64,000 nucleotides of DNA, taken from positions 558,001 to 622,000 of the forward strand of contig NZ_JBKIII010000001.1 in NCBI RefSeq assembly GCF_046557615.1, read 5' to 3'. The notes under the pieces are model-generated. The model was not told the origin of the DNA, did not search any database, and saw only the letters and a program-made list of their open reading frames with translations. The DNA is from Haloferax sp046557615 (lineage in GTDB: Archaea; Halobacteriota; Halobacteria; Halobacteriales; Haloferacaceae). This document shows, piece by piece, positions 1-8,305 of this stretch (position 1 is the stretch's first letter; each line of letters begins with the position of its first letter). Position numbers and translations under genes: made by a program.

Positions 1-63
1 CTTTCGTTCGTAATCGAGATTGCTCTCGACGGCGTTACAACTCGTCATCTGAGAGACCGTCAT
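1..63 (-). CDS. Start of an unidentified gene leaving the left edge (partial)
   Basis: The minus strand reads from an ATG at position 63 to the window edge without a stop, giving 21 codons that begin MTVSQMTSCNAVES. A second in-frame ATG lies at position 48. An AT-rich stretch (about 84-95, reading ATAATTGATATC on the minus strand) is centred about 27 bases upstream of position 63. This is the spacing expected for the TATA box of a leaderless transcript. Too little protein is visible to name a family. The gene would be divergent from the FlaD/E-domain gene that follows. Confidence 0.35.
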   Translation of the reverse strand, partial: MTVSQMTSCNAVESNLDYERK

Positions 64-243
64 CGACCGTCTGAGACTCCCTGATATCAATTATGATACC
101 AGCTCGCGTAGTTTTATGTCACCGCCTTCGAATCTCAGAACCAATACGGTACGATACACGCGTGTGACACACCGGTCGGCGTTCTCCGCCGCCCACTCCG
201 AGTCGGGGGACTCGGGGAGTCGTGCCGTCTCAACGAGGATATC

Positions 244-747
244 ATGCATTTGGACCCGGATGACTACGATCCAGACGAACTTCGACGCATCGCCCGCGAC
301 GCCGCCGGCTTTCGGAACGGGAACCTCTCTCGATTCGAGGACCGAGGACCGTTCCGGTTCGACAACCCGCTGTACGACACCGGCCGAGGCTCTGCGTCGG
401 AAGCACTCCGGTCGAGCCAACTCGAACACCTACTGGTACACCAATCAGGCCGCGACAGTGACACGACCGTCCAGAAACCATATCTTCGGTCGCTCCCGGA
501 CAAGTACGGCGCAGAACGCGTCGTCTTCGACTGGCTCGAATTCCTCGTCTTGAAAGGCGGATTCAAGCGAGCGATGGATGCACTTCGATACTATCAGTCG
601 GTCGATTGGCTGACCGCAGATGTCGAAGAGACCCTTCGAAACTACTTGCTCGGCTTCTCTGCGGACGTCGAGGACGCAGACGAACTCGACGTCGATGACC
701 ACTTGCTGAGTCTCGTCTACATCGCACGACTCGCATCGATGGTCTAA
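244..747 (+). CDS. Stand-alone archaellum FlaD/E-domain protein
   Basis: The 167-residue protein has an N-terminal segment with MHLDPDDYDPDELRRIA and a C-terminal domain (about residues 79-140) with KPYLRSLP, WLEFLV, GFKRAMDALRYYQSVDWL and LRNYLLGF. This pattern is typical of the archaellum accessory domain FlaD/E (ArlD/E), whose members sit in the cytoplasmic part of the archaellum motor and link to CheF. No other archaellum gene is in the window, so it is a stand-alone paralogue and its partner cannot be named. The start is supported by the similar opening of the second FlaD/E protein at 4378, which also has P..YD...LRR. The actin-like gene follows 100 bases downstream on the same strand. 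I am confident of the domain but not of a role in motility. Confidence 0.8.
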   Translation: MHLDPDDYDPDELRRIARDAAGFRNGNLSRFEDRGPFRFDNPLYDTGRGSASEALRSSQLEHLLVHQSGRDSDTTVQKPYLRSLPDKYGAERVVFDWLEFLVLKGGFKRAMDALRYYQSVDWLTADVEETLRNYLLGFSADVEDADELDVDDHLLSLVYIARLASMV

Positions 748-850
748 TCGTCGTCTCGGGTTACAAACACCCTCGTGAATTTTATTTCAACTATCGTATG
801 TGAGAGAATTCACCGATACAACTTTGATATCTGCTTATTTGTCATATTAT

Positions 851-1936
851 ATGGCAGATGTTGACGGAGATGATGGGGGCGGGAAAGATGCAGACGGTCC
901 TGTTCCAATTGGTGTGAAACTCGGGAGTACCAGAACGGTACTGGCATATCCAGACGGTGACGGTAGTATCGAGACTGCACGGACCCTCACCTGCCTTGCG
1001 ACGTACGAAGACCCAACTACTGGCGACGAGCAGGTCCTCTACGGCGACGAAGCAGCACAGCAGTATCCCGAGGCAGTCGAGTTCATGCTTCGCTCGGGGC
1101 TTCCAGAAGACGAACGTCGCGCCGAGTTGGTCGGACAGTTTTTCGAAGAACTCTGTGAGAACCACGACCTCCCGCCCGAGAGCGGCGTCGTCTACGCGAT
1201 TCCGACCATCGGCGACGAACAAGGTCTCGCAAATCTCAACGCCGTTCTCGAAGAAAGTGCGATTGGCCACGCTTTCGTCAGAAGCCTCCCCGAATCGCTC
1301 TGTGGGTCGCTTCCCGCGATGGGAGAGGGAATGGACGCAATCGACGAAACCTTCGTCGCCGTCAACCTCGGTGCGACAAGCCTCGAATCCTGTGCGTACC
1401 ACCAGGGCGAGCAACTCGCTCCGTTCGTCTCGAGAGCAGTCACCGGCAACGACGTCGATAGCCGAATCGCAAACACCATCGAAGAAGAGACACAGGGTCG
1501 TGTCACCATCGATACGACGACTGCCCGTGAGTACAAGGAAACGCACGCGGATTTCGACTCCTTCGAGCCAGTCACCGACACCATTCAGCAACCCGGTGGC
1601 GGGTCTCACGAGTTCACTATCGAACGCAGCGTGATGGAACCACTCGACGAGTATCTCGATTCGGTCGTCGACGAACTCGCCAACAACTTCCTGTCACAGT
1701 TGGCGAGCGCCTACATGAAGCCATACCAACTCGCGCTCTCTCGCCCCCTCGTCGTGACGGGCGGAATGGCGTGCATCCCGGGCATCGTCGACGAGTTCGA
1801 AGACCGCTTGTGCGACGAACTCGGACGAGATGTCACGGTAGTTACGGCTGACCGACCGGACCTCGCCGCAGCACAAGGAGCCCACAGAATCGCAAGTCAA
1901 CTGGTCGATTTGTCCTGCGTACCCGACGCCCGGTAG
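851..1936 (+). CDS. Actin-like ATPase-fold filament protein (salactin/volactin type)
   Basis: The 361-residue protein has the actin/Hsp70 fold layout: a phosphate-1-like strand-loop IGVKLGSTRT (about residues 20-29), a phosphate-2-like segment VAVNLGATS (about 169-177) and an adenosine motif VVTGGMACIPG (about 301-311). It resembles the haloarchaeal actin homologues salactin and volactin, cytoplasmic filament formers involved in growth, shape and motility. The usual aspartates of phosphate 1 and phosphate 2 are replaced by Lys23 and Asn172. The ATG at 851 is preferred over a GTG at 800 because the extra 17 residues (TTLISAYLSYY) do not belong to the fold. The acidic, Gly-rich N-terminus is probably disordered. 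It lies between two FlaD/E-domain genes and is convergent with a histidine kinase, 11 bases apart. Confidence 0.75.
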   Translation: MADVDGDDGGGKDADGPVPIGVKLGSTRTVLAYPDGDGSIETARTLTCLATYEDPTTGDEQVLYGDEAAQQYPEAVEFMLRSGLPEDERRAELVGQFFEELCENHDLPPESGVVYAIPTIGDEQGLANLNAVLEESAIGHAFVRSLPESLCGSLPAMGEGMDAIDETFVAVNLGATSLESCAYHQGEQLAPFVSRAVTGNDVDSRIANTIEEETQGRVTIDTTTAREYKETHADFDSFEPVTDTIQQPGGGSHEFTIERSVMEPLDEYLDSVVDELANNFLSQLASAYMKPYQLALSRPLVVTGGMACIPGIVDEFEDRLCDELGRDVTVVTADRPDLAAAQGAHRIASQLVDLSCVPDAR

Positions 1937-1947
1937 TCGAACCGGCC

Positions 1948-4041
1948 TCACTCTGCCCGAGATTCTGATTCGACAGATTCCGCCGATGAGCGTGGTTGAT
2001 TCGCCGCTTGGAGGCGAACCACTGCGACAGTACCTCGGGGTTGGTTGTCCTCGAACCGGAGACCGCCGTTCGATTGCTCGACAATCCACTTGGCGAGCCA
2101 CAGCCCGAGACCGCTGATGTGTTCGAGCGGCGTCTCGAACCCTGCTTTGAGGACCGACAGTTCGGCGGCCGGTATACCGGGGCCGTTGTCGGCGATTCGA
2201 ATCTCGACGGCATCGTCCAGTTCGCTGGCCGTTTCGAAACTCACAGTGAGTTCGGGAATCACGCGGTCAGTGTGTTCGATTGCGTTGTCGAACAAGTTTT
2301 TCACTGCCAATTTCAGGAGTTCATCCGCGTAGACCCACTTTTCTTCGGGCAACTCTCGGTTCACTCGAACGTTGGGGTGTTCCGATTCGAGCGTCCGCAA
2401 CTCGGCTTCGAGGCACTCGACTGCCTCGACTGGTTCGAGGAGGGCGGCCGACCGGTCGAGCGTGGTGTCGATATGTCGCGTTCGCTCGCCGAGATTGACG
2501 AGCGACGTCGCTTTCCGCTTTATCGTGTGAGCGTGCGACTTCGATGCCGCAGGCACGTCTTCGTTGAGCAAGAGGTCGGCATGGCCGAGGATGACGTTCA
2601 TGTCGTTTCGCAAGTCGTGACGAAGCACGCGATTGAGGACGCGAAGGCGCTGTTCGTACTGGTGTCTGCTCGTCACATCACGTGAGTTGAGGACGAGGCC
2701 GTCCACTGCGGGGTCGTCGAAGAGGTTGACGCCGACCGTTTCGAACTGCCGCCACGTGCCGTTTTTGTGTTTCACACGGCACTCGGTTCGAACGGTCTTG
2801 TTGTGTTCGATAGCGTATTCGAACTCTCGGCGAACTTGCGCTCTGTCTTCGGGGTGGATGATGTCGAACGAGGATGAGCCAACGAGGTCCTCTGGTTGGT
2901 GACCGAGGACTTCCTTCACGGAGGGACTGGTGTACCGACGCGACCCGTCTTCGTTCAAAACCGTGATGATGTCACGGGAATTCTCGATGAGCGCTCTGAA
3001 CTCTTCTTCGGTCTGTCTCCGTTCTGTGACGTCGGTGAAGACGAGTAATTTCGCTTGTTCTTGGGTAGGCTCACCGACGTTTTCGGAGCGAACCTCGAAA
3101 TATCGAGGGGTATCGTCCCCGATAACTGCTTCAGTCCATGTGTTTCCGTTGAGTACTTCACGGACTTCCCGTGGTGCTTTCGTTATCTCCAAGACCGGCT
3201 TGCCGATGCACTTTGCAACCTCTGGTTCGAGGACCGTAGCCGCCGCGCCGTTCGCTTCGATGACCCGGTTGTGTTCGTCGATGACGACGACAGCATCGCG
3301 CATCTCAGAGAGAATTGCGTCTCGTGCGATGGGCGTGATGTCGAACAGACGATATCTGAATAGCGCCCAGATAACCAACCCTGCACTGACCCCGAGGCTG
3401 AGTGGGACGATGCTAATCGGTGCGGGGTGATACTCGAACAACTCCAACATGAGCGAGGCTGTTGGGAGCGAACCCACCATGAGCAGAACTGTCGCTTGTA
3501 ATCGGTGGACACCATCGCTGTTGAGTACTTTCGACCCGAGGACGATAAGCCCGACACCGGAGATACCGAGAATGTAGACCGTGTGGGCGACAAACAGCGG
3601 CCCTGCCCCCGAGTCGAGTGACGCGAACTGGCCGGACCGTAGCATCGCTTCGGTCATGAAGAGTCCGTGCGATTGTGTCGTCCAGGTGAGCGCGAACGTC
3701 ACCGCTGGTTCGACAGAGAGCAAGGCGACCATTCGACGCGACACGAGTTTCTTCTCACCGGTGTACAAGAGCGAGAAGATGAGCCAGCACGTTGGGAGAA
3801 TAGCGGCACCAAGCCATGCAATTCGCCCCCAGAGAAGTTGTGAGAAATGTCCAGCCGAGAGCAGTTGAAATCCATAGGCGGTTGCCCAAAGCGCACTGGA
3901 AAGCGAAAGCACCGCGAAGGGAATTCGGACCCTGCGCGAGTAGAGTCGGAAGCGACCGAGAACGATGAGTGTCACCAGTCCCGCGAGAATCCCTGAGGAA
4001 AATAACACATACGAGTAAATCGCTGGCGTGCCGTCGTTCAT
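1948..4041 (-). CDS. Membrane sensor histidine kinase: 7TM, two PAS domains, HATPase
   Basis: The 697-residue kinase has about seven N-terminal membrane segments (residues 10-230), like the HisKA_7TM sensor region. A PAS domain follows at about 240-340 and a second at about 345-460 (YTSPSVKEVLGHQPEDLVGS). The phosphoacceptor is His475 in RVLRHDLRND. The ATPase domain carries an N box (VKNLFDNAIEH, about 580-590), a G1 box (DNGPGIP, about 618-624) and a G2-like GLGLWLAKWIVE. It should autophosphorylate in response to a signal sensed in the membrane or by PAS. No receiver-domain protein is nearby, so the partner is unknown. The gene is convergent with the actin-like gene, with the two stops 11 bases apart. 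The start is not fixed by a clear TATA box. Confidence 0.9.
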   Translation of the reverse strand: MNDGTPAIYSYVLFSSGILAGLVTLIVLGRFRLYSRRVRIPFAVLSLSSALWATAYGFQLLSAGHFSQLLWGRIAWLGAAILPTCWLIFSLLYTGEKKLVSRRMVALLSVEPAVTFALTWTTQSHGLFMTEAMLRSGQFASLDSGAGPLFVAHTVYILGISGVGLIVLGSKVLNSDGVHRLQATVLLMVGSLPTASLMLELFEYHPAPISIVPLSLGVSAGLVIWALFRYRLFDITPIARDAILSEMRDAVVVIDEHNRVIEANGAAATVLEPEVAKCIGKPVLEITKAPREVREVLNGNTWTEAVIGDDTPRYFEVRSENVGEPTQEQAKLLVFTDVTERRQTEEEFRALIENSRDIITVLNEDGSRRYTSPSVKEVLGHQPEDLVGSSSFDIIHPEDRAQVRREFEYAIEHNKTVRTECRVKHKNGTWRQFETVGVNLFDDPAVDGLVLNSRDVTSRHQYEQRLRVLNRVLRHDLRNDMNVILGHADLLLNEDVPAASKSHAHTIKRKATSLVNLGERTRHIDTTLDRSAALLEPVEAVECLEAELRTLESEHPNVRVNRELPEEKWVYADELLKLAVKNLFDNAIEHTDRVIPELTVSFETASELDDAVEIRIADNGPGIPAAELSVLKAGFETPLEHISGLGLWLAKWIVEQSNGGLRFEDNQPRGTVAVVRLQAANQPRSSAESVESESRAE

Positions 4042-4377
4042 GTGTTACATTCGACGTCCATCTGTAGTTCCTGTCAGTGAATACGTTCCCGACGGGAATC
4101 ACGTCGGAGCAATAGAAAATCTCTCGCTGGTATGATATTTAAGGCATTCGACCTCTCTATCAACAGTGATACTCTCCGGGGGATGGCGGTTTAGTTCGAC
4201 GGTGCCTCGATGAAAAACGGCCAATAAACGCGGGCTACAAGACCATGTTTGATATGTTTCCCCAAGACCGACAGTATCGGGATTGGTACTTACGTGTCAT
4301 CGTTCGCTCCATCGCGTGAGTATCAATTTTGCATCTCTGCCCGAACGCTTAATTTGGATGAATGCGCAACCCAGACT
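4042..4377. other. Intergenic region between the kinase and the second FlaD/E gene
   Basis: These 336 bases separate two divergent genes. An AT-rich block at about 4133-4142 (ATGATATTTA) could be a TATA box in either direction. The TTAATT at about 4349-4354 fits the promoter of the gene at 4378. A 24-codon reading frame at 4245-4319 (starting MFDMFPQDRQ) is open, but has no TATA box at the expected distance and cannot be supported as a gene. I see no RNA gene or repeat here. Confidence 0.4.
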
Positions 4378-4839
4378 ATGCCGTTGACTCCTCGCCAGTA
4401 TGACCTCGCTGCGCTCCGGCGTGCCGTGAGGAAGAGGCGAGACCCTGACTTCGATTGGGTAGATGACGAATCGATAAACCGCGAATGGCGTGAAGTCGTC
4501 TACGAGCGACTGCTTGCCGCGACAGCGATGGCCGAACGTGACGGAGAAGCGTACCTCGAAGCAATTCCACGGACGACGCGGGCAGAACACATCGCACTCG
4601 ACTGGTGTGTCCACCTCGTCGAGCGTCTCGGTGGCCGTGGTGCCCTCGAAATGCTGACCTATTACCGAGAAATCGGGTGGATTGGAGACGAGGCACACAG
4701 CGCGCTCTCTGAGAAAATTGTCTCCTTTTCGACGACCGACGACTTCACCGAAGCGCCGACTGAAGAAGACCACACCGAGAGTTTCTCGTACATCGTCCGA
4801 CTGGTCGCAATCCACGACGACCTCGAATCGCCGAACTAA
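4378..4839 (+). CDS. Second stand-alone FlaD/E-domain protein
   Basis: The 153-residue protein is a divergent relative of the FlaD/E-domain protein at 244. It opens with MPLTPRQYDLAALRRAV and carries AIPRTTRAEHIALDWCVHLV, GGRGALEMLTYYREIGWIGD and LSEKIVSF, matching the FlaD/E core. The ATG at 4378 is chosen because a TTAATT box is centred about 27 bases upstream and because its N-terminus aligns with the first paralogue; an upstream ATG at 4249 adds 43 unlike residues. It is transcribed away from the histidine kinase. Known FlaD/E proteins connect the archaellum motor to taxis adaptors. Its place near the actin-like protein suggests a related scaffold role, but this is inference. Confidence 0.75.
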   Translation: MPLTPRQYDLAALRRAVRKRRDPDFDWVDDESINREWREVVYERLLAATAMAERDGEAYLEAIPRTTRAEHIALDWCVHLVERLGGRGALEMLTYYREIGWIGDEAHSALSEKIVSFSTTDDFTEAPTEEDHTESFSYIVRLVAIHDDLESPN

Positions 4840-4883
4840 ATTTTCGTGCTGAATGCTCCACGGTTGGAGCAATCGTCCTCGTC

Positions 4884-6026
4884 TTAGAGTCCGAGTTGCC
4901 GACCGATGACGAGGTGCTGAATCTCACTCGTTCCTTCGCCGATTTCCATCAACTTCGCATCACGGTAGTACCGCTGTGGTGCGAAATCGGTCGTGTAGCC
5001 GTAGCCACCGAGAACCTGAATCGCGTCTTCGGCGACTTCGCGGGCGGCCTCACTCGCATCGAGTTTGGCGAGGGCGGATTCGAGCGATACGCGGTTGCCT
5101 TGGTCGTACTTCACGGCGGCCTTGTGGGTCAGCAGGCGCGAGCGCTCGGTCTTGCGGTACATCGAGACGAGTTTGTCGCGGATGGCGTCGAATTCGGAGA
5201 TAGGTTGGCCGAACTGTTCGCGCTCGCCCGCGTAGGACTTCGCGTGTTCGTAGGCACCCTGTGCGAGACCAACGGAGAGTGCGGCAATCGAGATACGTCC
5301 ACCGTCGAGCGTCTTCATCGTCTGCTTCCAGCCTTCGCCTTCTTCGCCGAGGAGGCGGTCTTCCGGAATCCAGCAGTCGTCGAACGAGATTTCACACGTC
5401 GGCGAGCAGTTGAGGCCGAGTTTGTCCCACACGGTCGTGACTTCGAAGCCATCGTCGTTCTTGGGGTCCACGATGAACGTGGAGATGCCGTCGTAGCCTG
5501 CACCGGGGTCGGTGACAGCTTTCACGAGTACCGAACCGGCGACGTTCGCGTTCGTGATGAACTGTTTTGTTCCATTGAGGACGTAGCCGTCACCCTCCTT
5601 TTTTGCGACCGTGTCCATGTCGCTGGCGTCACTTCCTGAACCGGGTTCGGTGAGCGCCCACGCGCCCATATGCTCGCCGGTTGCGAGGGGGCGAAGCCAT
5701 TGTTCTTTCTGTTCGGGCGTCCCGAACAGGTCGATGGGCTTCGATGCGAGACTGACGTGTGCGGCAAAGGAGAGACCAATCCCACCGGAGACACGGCCGA
5801 GTTCTTCGGTGACGAGGGCGTACATGAGTTGGTCGCCACCAAGCCCGCCGTAGTCGGCGTCGATGGGAATGCCCATCACGTCGAGTTCGGCCAACTGCTC
5901 GAAGATTTCCGCCGGGAATCGGTGTTCGTCCTCGTACTCCTGTGCGACGGGGGCGATTTCCTCGTCACAGAACTCGCGGACGGTGTCCCGAATCATCTTG
6001 TGTTCGGCGGGGATGTCGAAGTCCAT
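4884..6026 (-). CDS. Acyl-CoA dehydrogenase
   Basis: This 380-residue flavoenzyme should oxidise an acyl-CoA to the enoyl-CoA in fatty-acid or branched-chain amino acid breakdown. The family pattern is complete: an N-terminal helical domain, the middle beta-domain with WALTEPGSGSDA and FITNANVAGSVLV, and the C-terminal helical domain with REQFGQPISEF, LGGYGYTTDF and RYYRDAKLMEIGEGTSEIQ. The Glu of GEGT is the probable catalytic base. The ATG at 6026 (protein MDFDIPAEHKMIRD) is preferred to 6053 because a TTAGTTTAT box at about 6052-6060 is centred 27-30 bases upstream. No ETF gene is near. The chain-length specificity cannot be read from sequence. A second family member lies at 56558. Confidence 0.93.
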   Translation of the reverse strand: MDFDIPAEHKMIRDTVREFCDEEIAPVAQEYEDEHRFPAEIFEQLAELDVMGIPIDADYGGLGGDQLMYALVTEELGRVSGGIGLSFAAHVSLASKPIDLFGTPEQKEQWLRPLATGEHMGAWALTEPGSGSDASDMDTVAKKEGDGYVLNGTKQFITNANVAGSVLVKAVTDPGAGYDGISTFIVDPKNDDGFEVTTVWDKLGLNCSPTCEISFDDCWIPEDRLLGEEGEGWKQTMKTLDGGRISIAALSVGLAQGAYEHAKSYAGEREQFGQPISEFDAIRDKLVSMYRKTERSRLLTHKAAVKYDQGNRVSLESALAKLDASEAAREVAEDAIQVLGGYGYTTDFAPQRYYRDAKLMEIGEGTSEIQHLVIGRQLGL

Positions 6027-6173
6027 GTGACCAACTATCGGAGATTGGGACATAAACTAATCGAACGACCATGAGGAATTCGATGAGAAGACTGGGGTTT
6101 CGACTCGCCTACTGCTATCGAATTTGTCACCTCGGCCCACGACGTTAAGCCACCCCTCGACATACAGGGGGCT

Positions 6174-6971
6174 ATGGAACTCCGTCGGCTCGTTCGTGGT
6201 CGTGTAAGTTGGTCCCGATTGGAGGACGTTGCACGCGAACTTGCCCGCCGATACGACCGCGACACCCTCCACATTCGGTTCCTCGAAGCGGATAACTGGC
6301 TTTCGACGCCGATGGTCGTCAACGACGAGTGGTTCGTGAAAGTCATCTCCAAGCAGAACTCGCTGGTCCACGCGCTCTTTACCACCGGCCGCAACCTCGG
6401 TGCGTTCTCCAGCGGGACCGAGGGCTTTTTCGAACACTTCGGGACGCCCTACCAGATGGCCGAACACGAGCTAGAAGCGACCGCAAAGCTTCGAGAAATC
6501 GGTCTCAACGCACCGAAACCAATCGAGGTGTTCGAAGTCGATGGCTTGGGCGTGCTCGTCCTCGAATACCTCCCCGACTTCCACACGCTCGATACAGCCC
6601 CCGAGGAGGAAGTGAACGAACTCGCTGGCGACCTCTTCGGCGCGTTGCGACAGATGCACGACAACCACCTCGCTCACGGTGACTTACGCGCCGAGAACGT
6701 CCTCGTCCGCGACGATGGCATCTACTTCATCGACGCGACGAACGTCAACGACGAGGGGATGTACGACGCCCGGTCGTACGACCTCGCGTGCGCACTCGCC
6801 GCGCTCGAACCCCTCATCGGCGCGAAAGCGAGTGTCGAAGCCGCCGGTGCGACCTACGAAAAAGAAGACCTCGTCTCGGCGGTCGATTTTCTGGACTTCG
6901 TCAACATCCGCCCCGACCACGACTTCGACGCCGGGGCGCTCAAAGGCGAAATCGACAAACAAGCGGCGTAA
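6174..6971 (+). CDS. RIO/Bud32-like atypical protein kinase
   Basis: The 265-residue protein has an N-terminal segment of about 90 residues and then a kinase-like fold. Visible motifs are an ATP-lobe segment WFVKVIS, a catalytic loop HLAHGDLRAENVLV (about 162-175) and a metal-binding segment YFIDATNVND (about 179-188) in place of DFG. This form is typical of small RIO1-like and Bud32-like kinases in haloarchaea. The substrate is unknown. A TTAAG box at about 6144-6148 supports leaderless initiation at 6174. It is convergent with the blue copper gene, 23 bases apart. Phosphotransfer to small molecules is an alternative role. Confidence 0.8.
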   Translation: MELRRLVRGRVSWSRLEDVARELARRYDRDTLHIRFLEADNWLSTPMVVNDEWFVKVISKQNSLVHALFTTGRNLGAFSSGTEGFFEHFGTPYQMAEHELEATAKLREIGLNAPKPIEVFEVDGLGVLVLEYLPDFHTLDTAPEEEVNELAGDLFGALRQMHDNHLAHGDLRAENVLVRDDGIYFIDATNVNDEGMYDARSYDLACALAALEPLIGAKASVEAAGATYEKEDLVSAVDFLDFVNIRPDHDFDAGALKGEIDKQAA

Positions 6972-6994
6972 CCGCTGATTCACCCGATTTTCCC

Positions 6995-7507
6995 CTATTC
7001 ACACGGCAGTGGCTCGTCGAGACTCACGTCTCCGACGAGGGCGACACCACACATCGCTTGCGACCCGTGAATCCCACAGTCGTACTCGTAGATGCCCTCG
7101 TTCTCGAACTCGTAGGAGACTCTGCCCTCGCGCCCGACAGTCTCTGACTGAAAGTCCCACTCGGTCGCCACGTCGTGGAACTGCTGTGACCGAACGTTGT
7201 GGCTGAGTCCTTCGCGGTTCTCCCAGACGACGGTCGTGCCGGGGTCGATACTGAATCGCATTGGAGATAACGCCACGTCCACCATGGCGACGATTACTTC
7301 GTTGCTTTCTGTCGTCGTCTGCAACTCTGTTGTGGGCGACTCAGTCGTCGTCGCTTTCGGTGTCTCCGTTGGTTCAGTGGTTGTCGCCGTCGCTGTCGTC
7401 GTCGCATCCGCTGGTGTTTCTGTCGGCGACGACCCACCTTGTCCGATACACCCAGCGAGTACGCCAATGCCGAGCATCGAGAGCAGGCCGCGACGCGTAT
7501 AGTCCAT
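6995..7507 (-). CDS. Tat-exported blue copper lipoprotein (halocyanin-like)
   Basis: The 170-residue protein starts with a twin-arginine signal (TRRGLLSMLG) and a lipobox LAGC, so it is probably exported folded and lipid-anchored. A Thr/Glu-rich linker (about residues 25-70) precedes a cupredoxin domain. Copper ligands are visible: a His in GLSHNVRS and a C-terminal Cys-His-Met set in YDCGIHGSQAMCG. It should carry one electron on the outer face of the membrane, probably in respiration. An AT-rich box (CTTATTTTA, about 7529-7538 reversed) is centred about 27 bases upstream of the ATG. It differs from the halocyanin at 54338, so the window has two blue copper proteins. Confidence 0.88.
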   Translation of the reverse strand: MDYTRRGLLSMLGIGVLAGCIGQGGSSPTETPADATTTATATTTEPTETPKATTTESPTTELQTTTESNEVIVAMVDVALSPMRFSIDPGTTVVWENREGLSHNVRSQQFHDVATEWDFQSETVGREGRVSYEFENEGIYEYDCGIHGSQAMCGVALVGDVSLDEPLPCE

Positions 7508-7567
7508 ACTGCGACTGCGACGAGTTGTAAAATAAGGAATTTCCCAAATCTCACCCGAGTGGGTGAA

Positions 7568-8305
7568 CTATTCGCCTTCGACGCCCTCGTAATCTGCGCC
7601 ACCCATGTAGAGACGCGAGACTTCGGGGTCGTCGAGGAGGCTTCCGGCCTTGCCCTCGTAGGCGACGGTGCCTTGGTCGAGGACGTAGCCACGGTCGGAG
7701 ATAGCCAACCCTTCGCGGGCGTTCTGTTCGACCATCAGGACGGCCGTTCCGAGTTCGTTTACCTTCTTCACGTCTTCGAACACCGATTTGACGATGTTCG
7801 GCGCGAGACCCGCCGACGGTTCGTCGATGAGGAGGACGTCCGGGTCCATGACGAGTGCCCGCGCGAAGGCGAGTACTTGGCGCTGGCCGCCCGAGAGCGT
7901 CCGTGCTTTCGCAGTTCGCTTCTCGTCGAGAATCTGGAACTGGTCGTAGAGTTCGTCGATTCGGGCTTGGAGTCCTCCCGAGCGGGCGACGCCGCCCATC
8001 TTGAGGTTCTCGTCGATAGTGAGCGACGAGAAGACGTTGTCCACCTGTGGGACGTAGCCCATGCCGATGCGGACGAGGTCTTCGGGTTCTTCGCCCGTGA
8101 TGTCGCGGCCGCCGAGTTCGACGCTCCCAGTCCACGGCTTGAGGAGTCCGAAGACCGTCTTGAGGACGGTCGATTTCCCCGCGCCGTTCGGGCCGATGAG
8201 ACAGACGATTTCTCCGTCGTAGATGTGGAGGTTCAGGTCACGGAGGACCTGTACCTCACCATAACCGCTATCGACGCCGCTCACGTTGAGGGCGTGGTTG
8301 GTCAT
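7568..8305 (-). CDS. livF: Branched-chain amino acid ABC transporter ATPase (LivF type)
   Basis: The 245-residue ATPase energises uptake through the paired LivH/LivM permeases. It has Walker A (GPNGAGKST, about residues 38-46), a Q-loop region (YVPQVDNVF), the signature LSGGQRQVLAFARAL, Walker B (VLLIDEPSAGLAP) and the switch His region (VLMVEQNAREGL). The short C-terminal end after the YLGG-like YMGG is typical of LivF. It is the last gene of the operon, and its ATG overlaps the LivG stop by four bases, so translation is probably coupled. The family moves leucine, isoleucine and valine, but related systems carry amides or urea. Confidence 0.93.
   Translation of the reverse strand: MTNHALNVSGVDSGYGEVQVLRDLNLHIYDGEIVCLIGPNGAGKSTVLKTVFGLLKPWTGSVELGGRDITGEEPEDLVRIGMGYVPQVDNVFSSLTIDENLKMGGVARSGGLQARIDELYDQFQILDEKRTAKARTLSGGQRQVLAFARALVMDPDVLLIDEPSAGLAPNIVKSVFEDVKKVNELGTAVLMVEQNAREGLAISDRGYVLDQGTVAYEGKAGSLLDDPEVSRLYMGGADYEGVEGE

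Noticed and set aside
842..1609. 255-codon minus-strand frame opposite the actin-like gene
   Set aside because: Cys- and Arg-rich, without a family pattern, and fully inside a well-supported gene on the other strand.
4245..4319. 24-codon frame (MFDMFPQDRQ...) before the second FlaD/E gene
   Set aside because: No promoter at the expected spacing, no membrane segment or motif. Too short to support.
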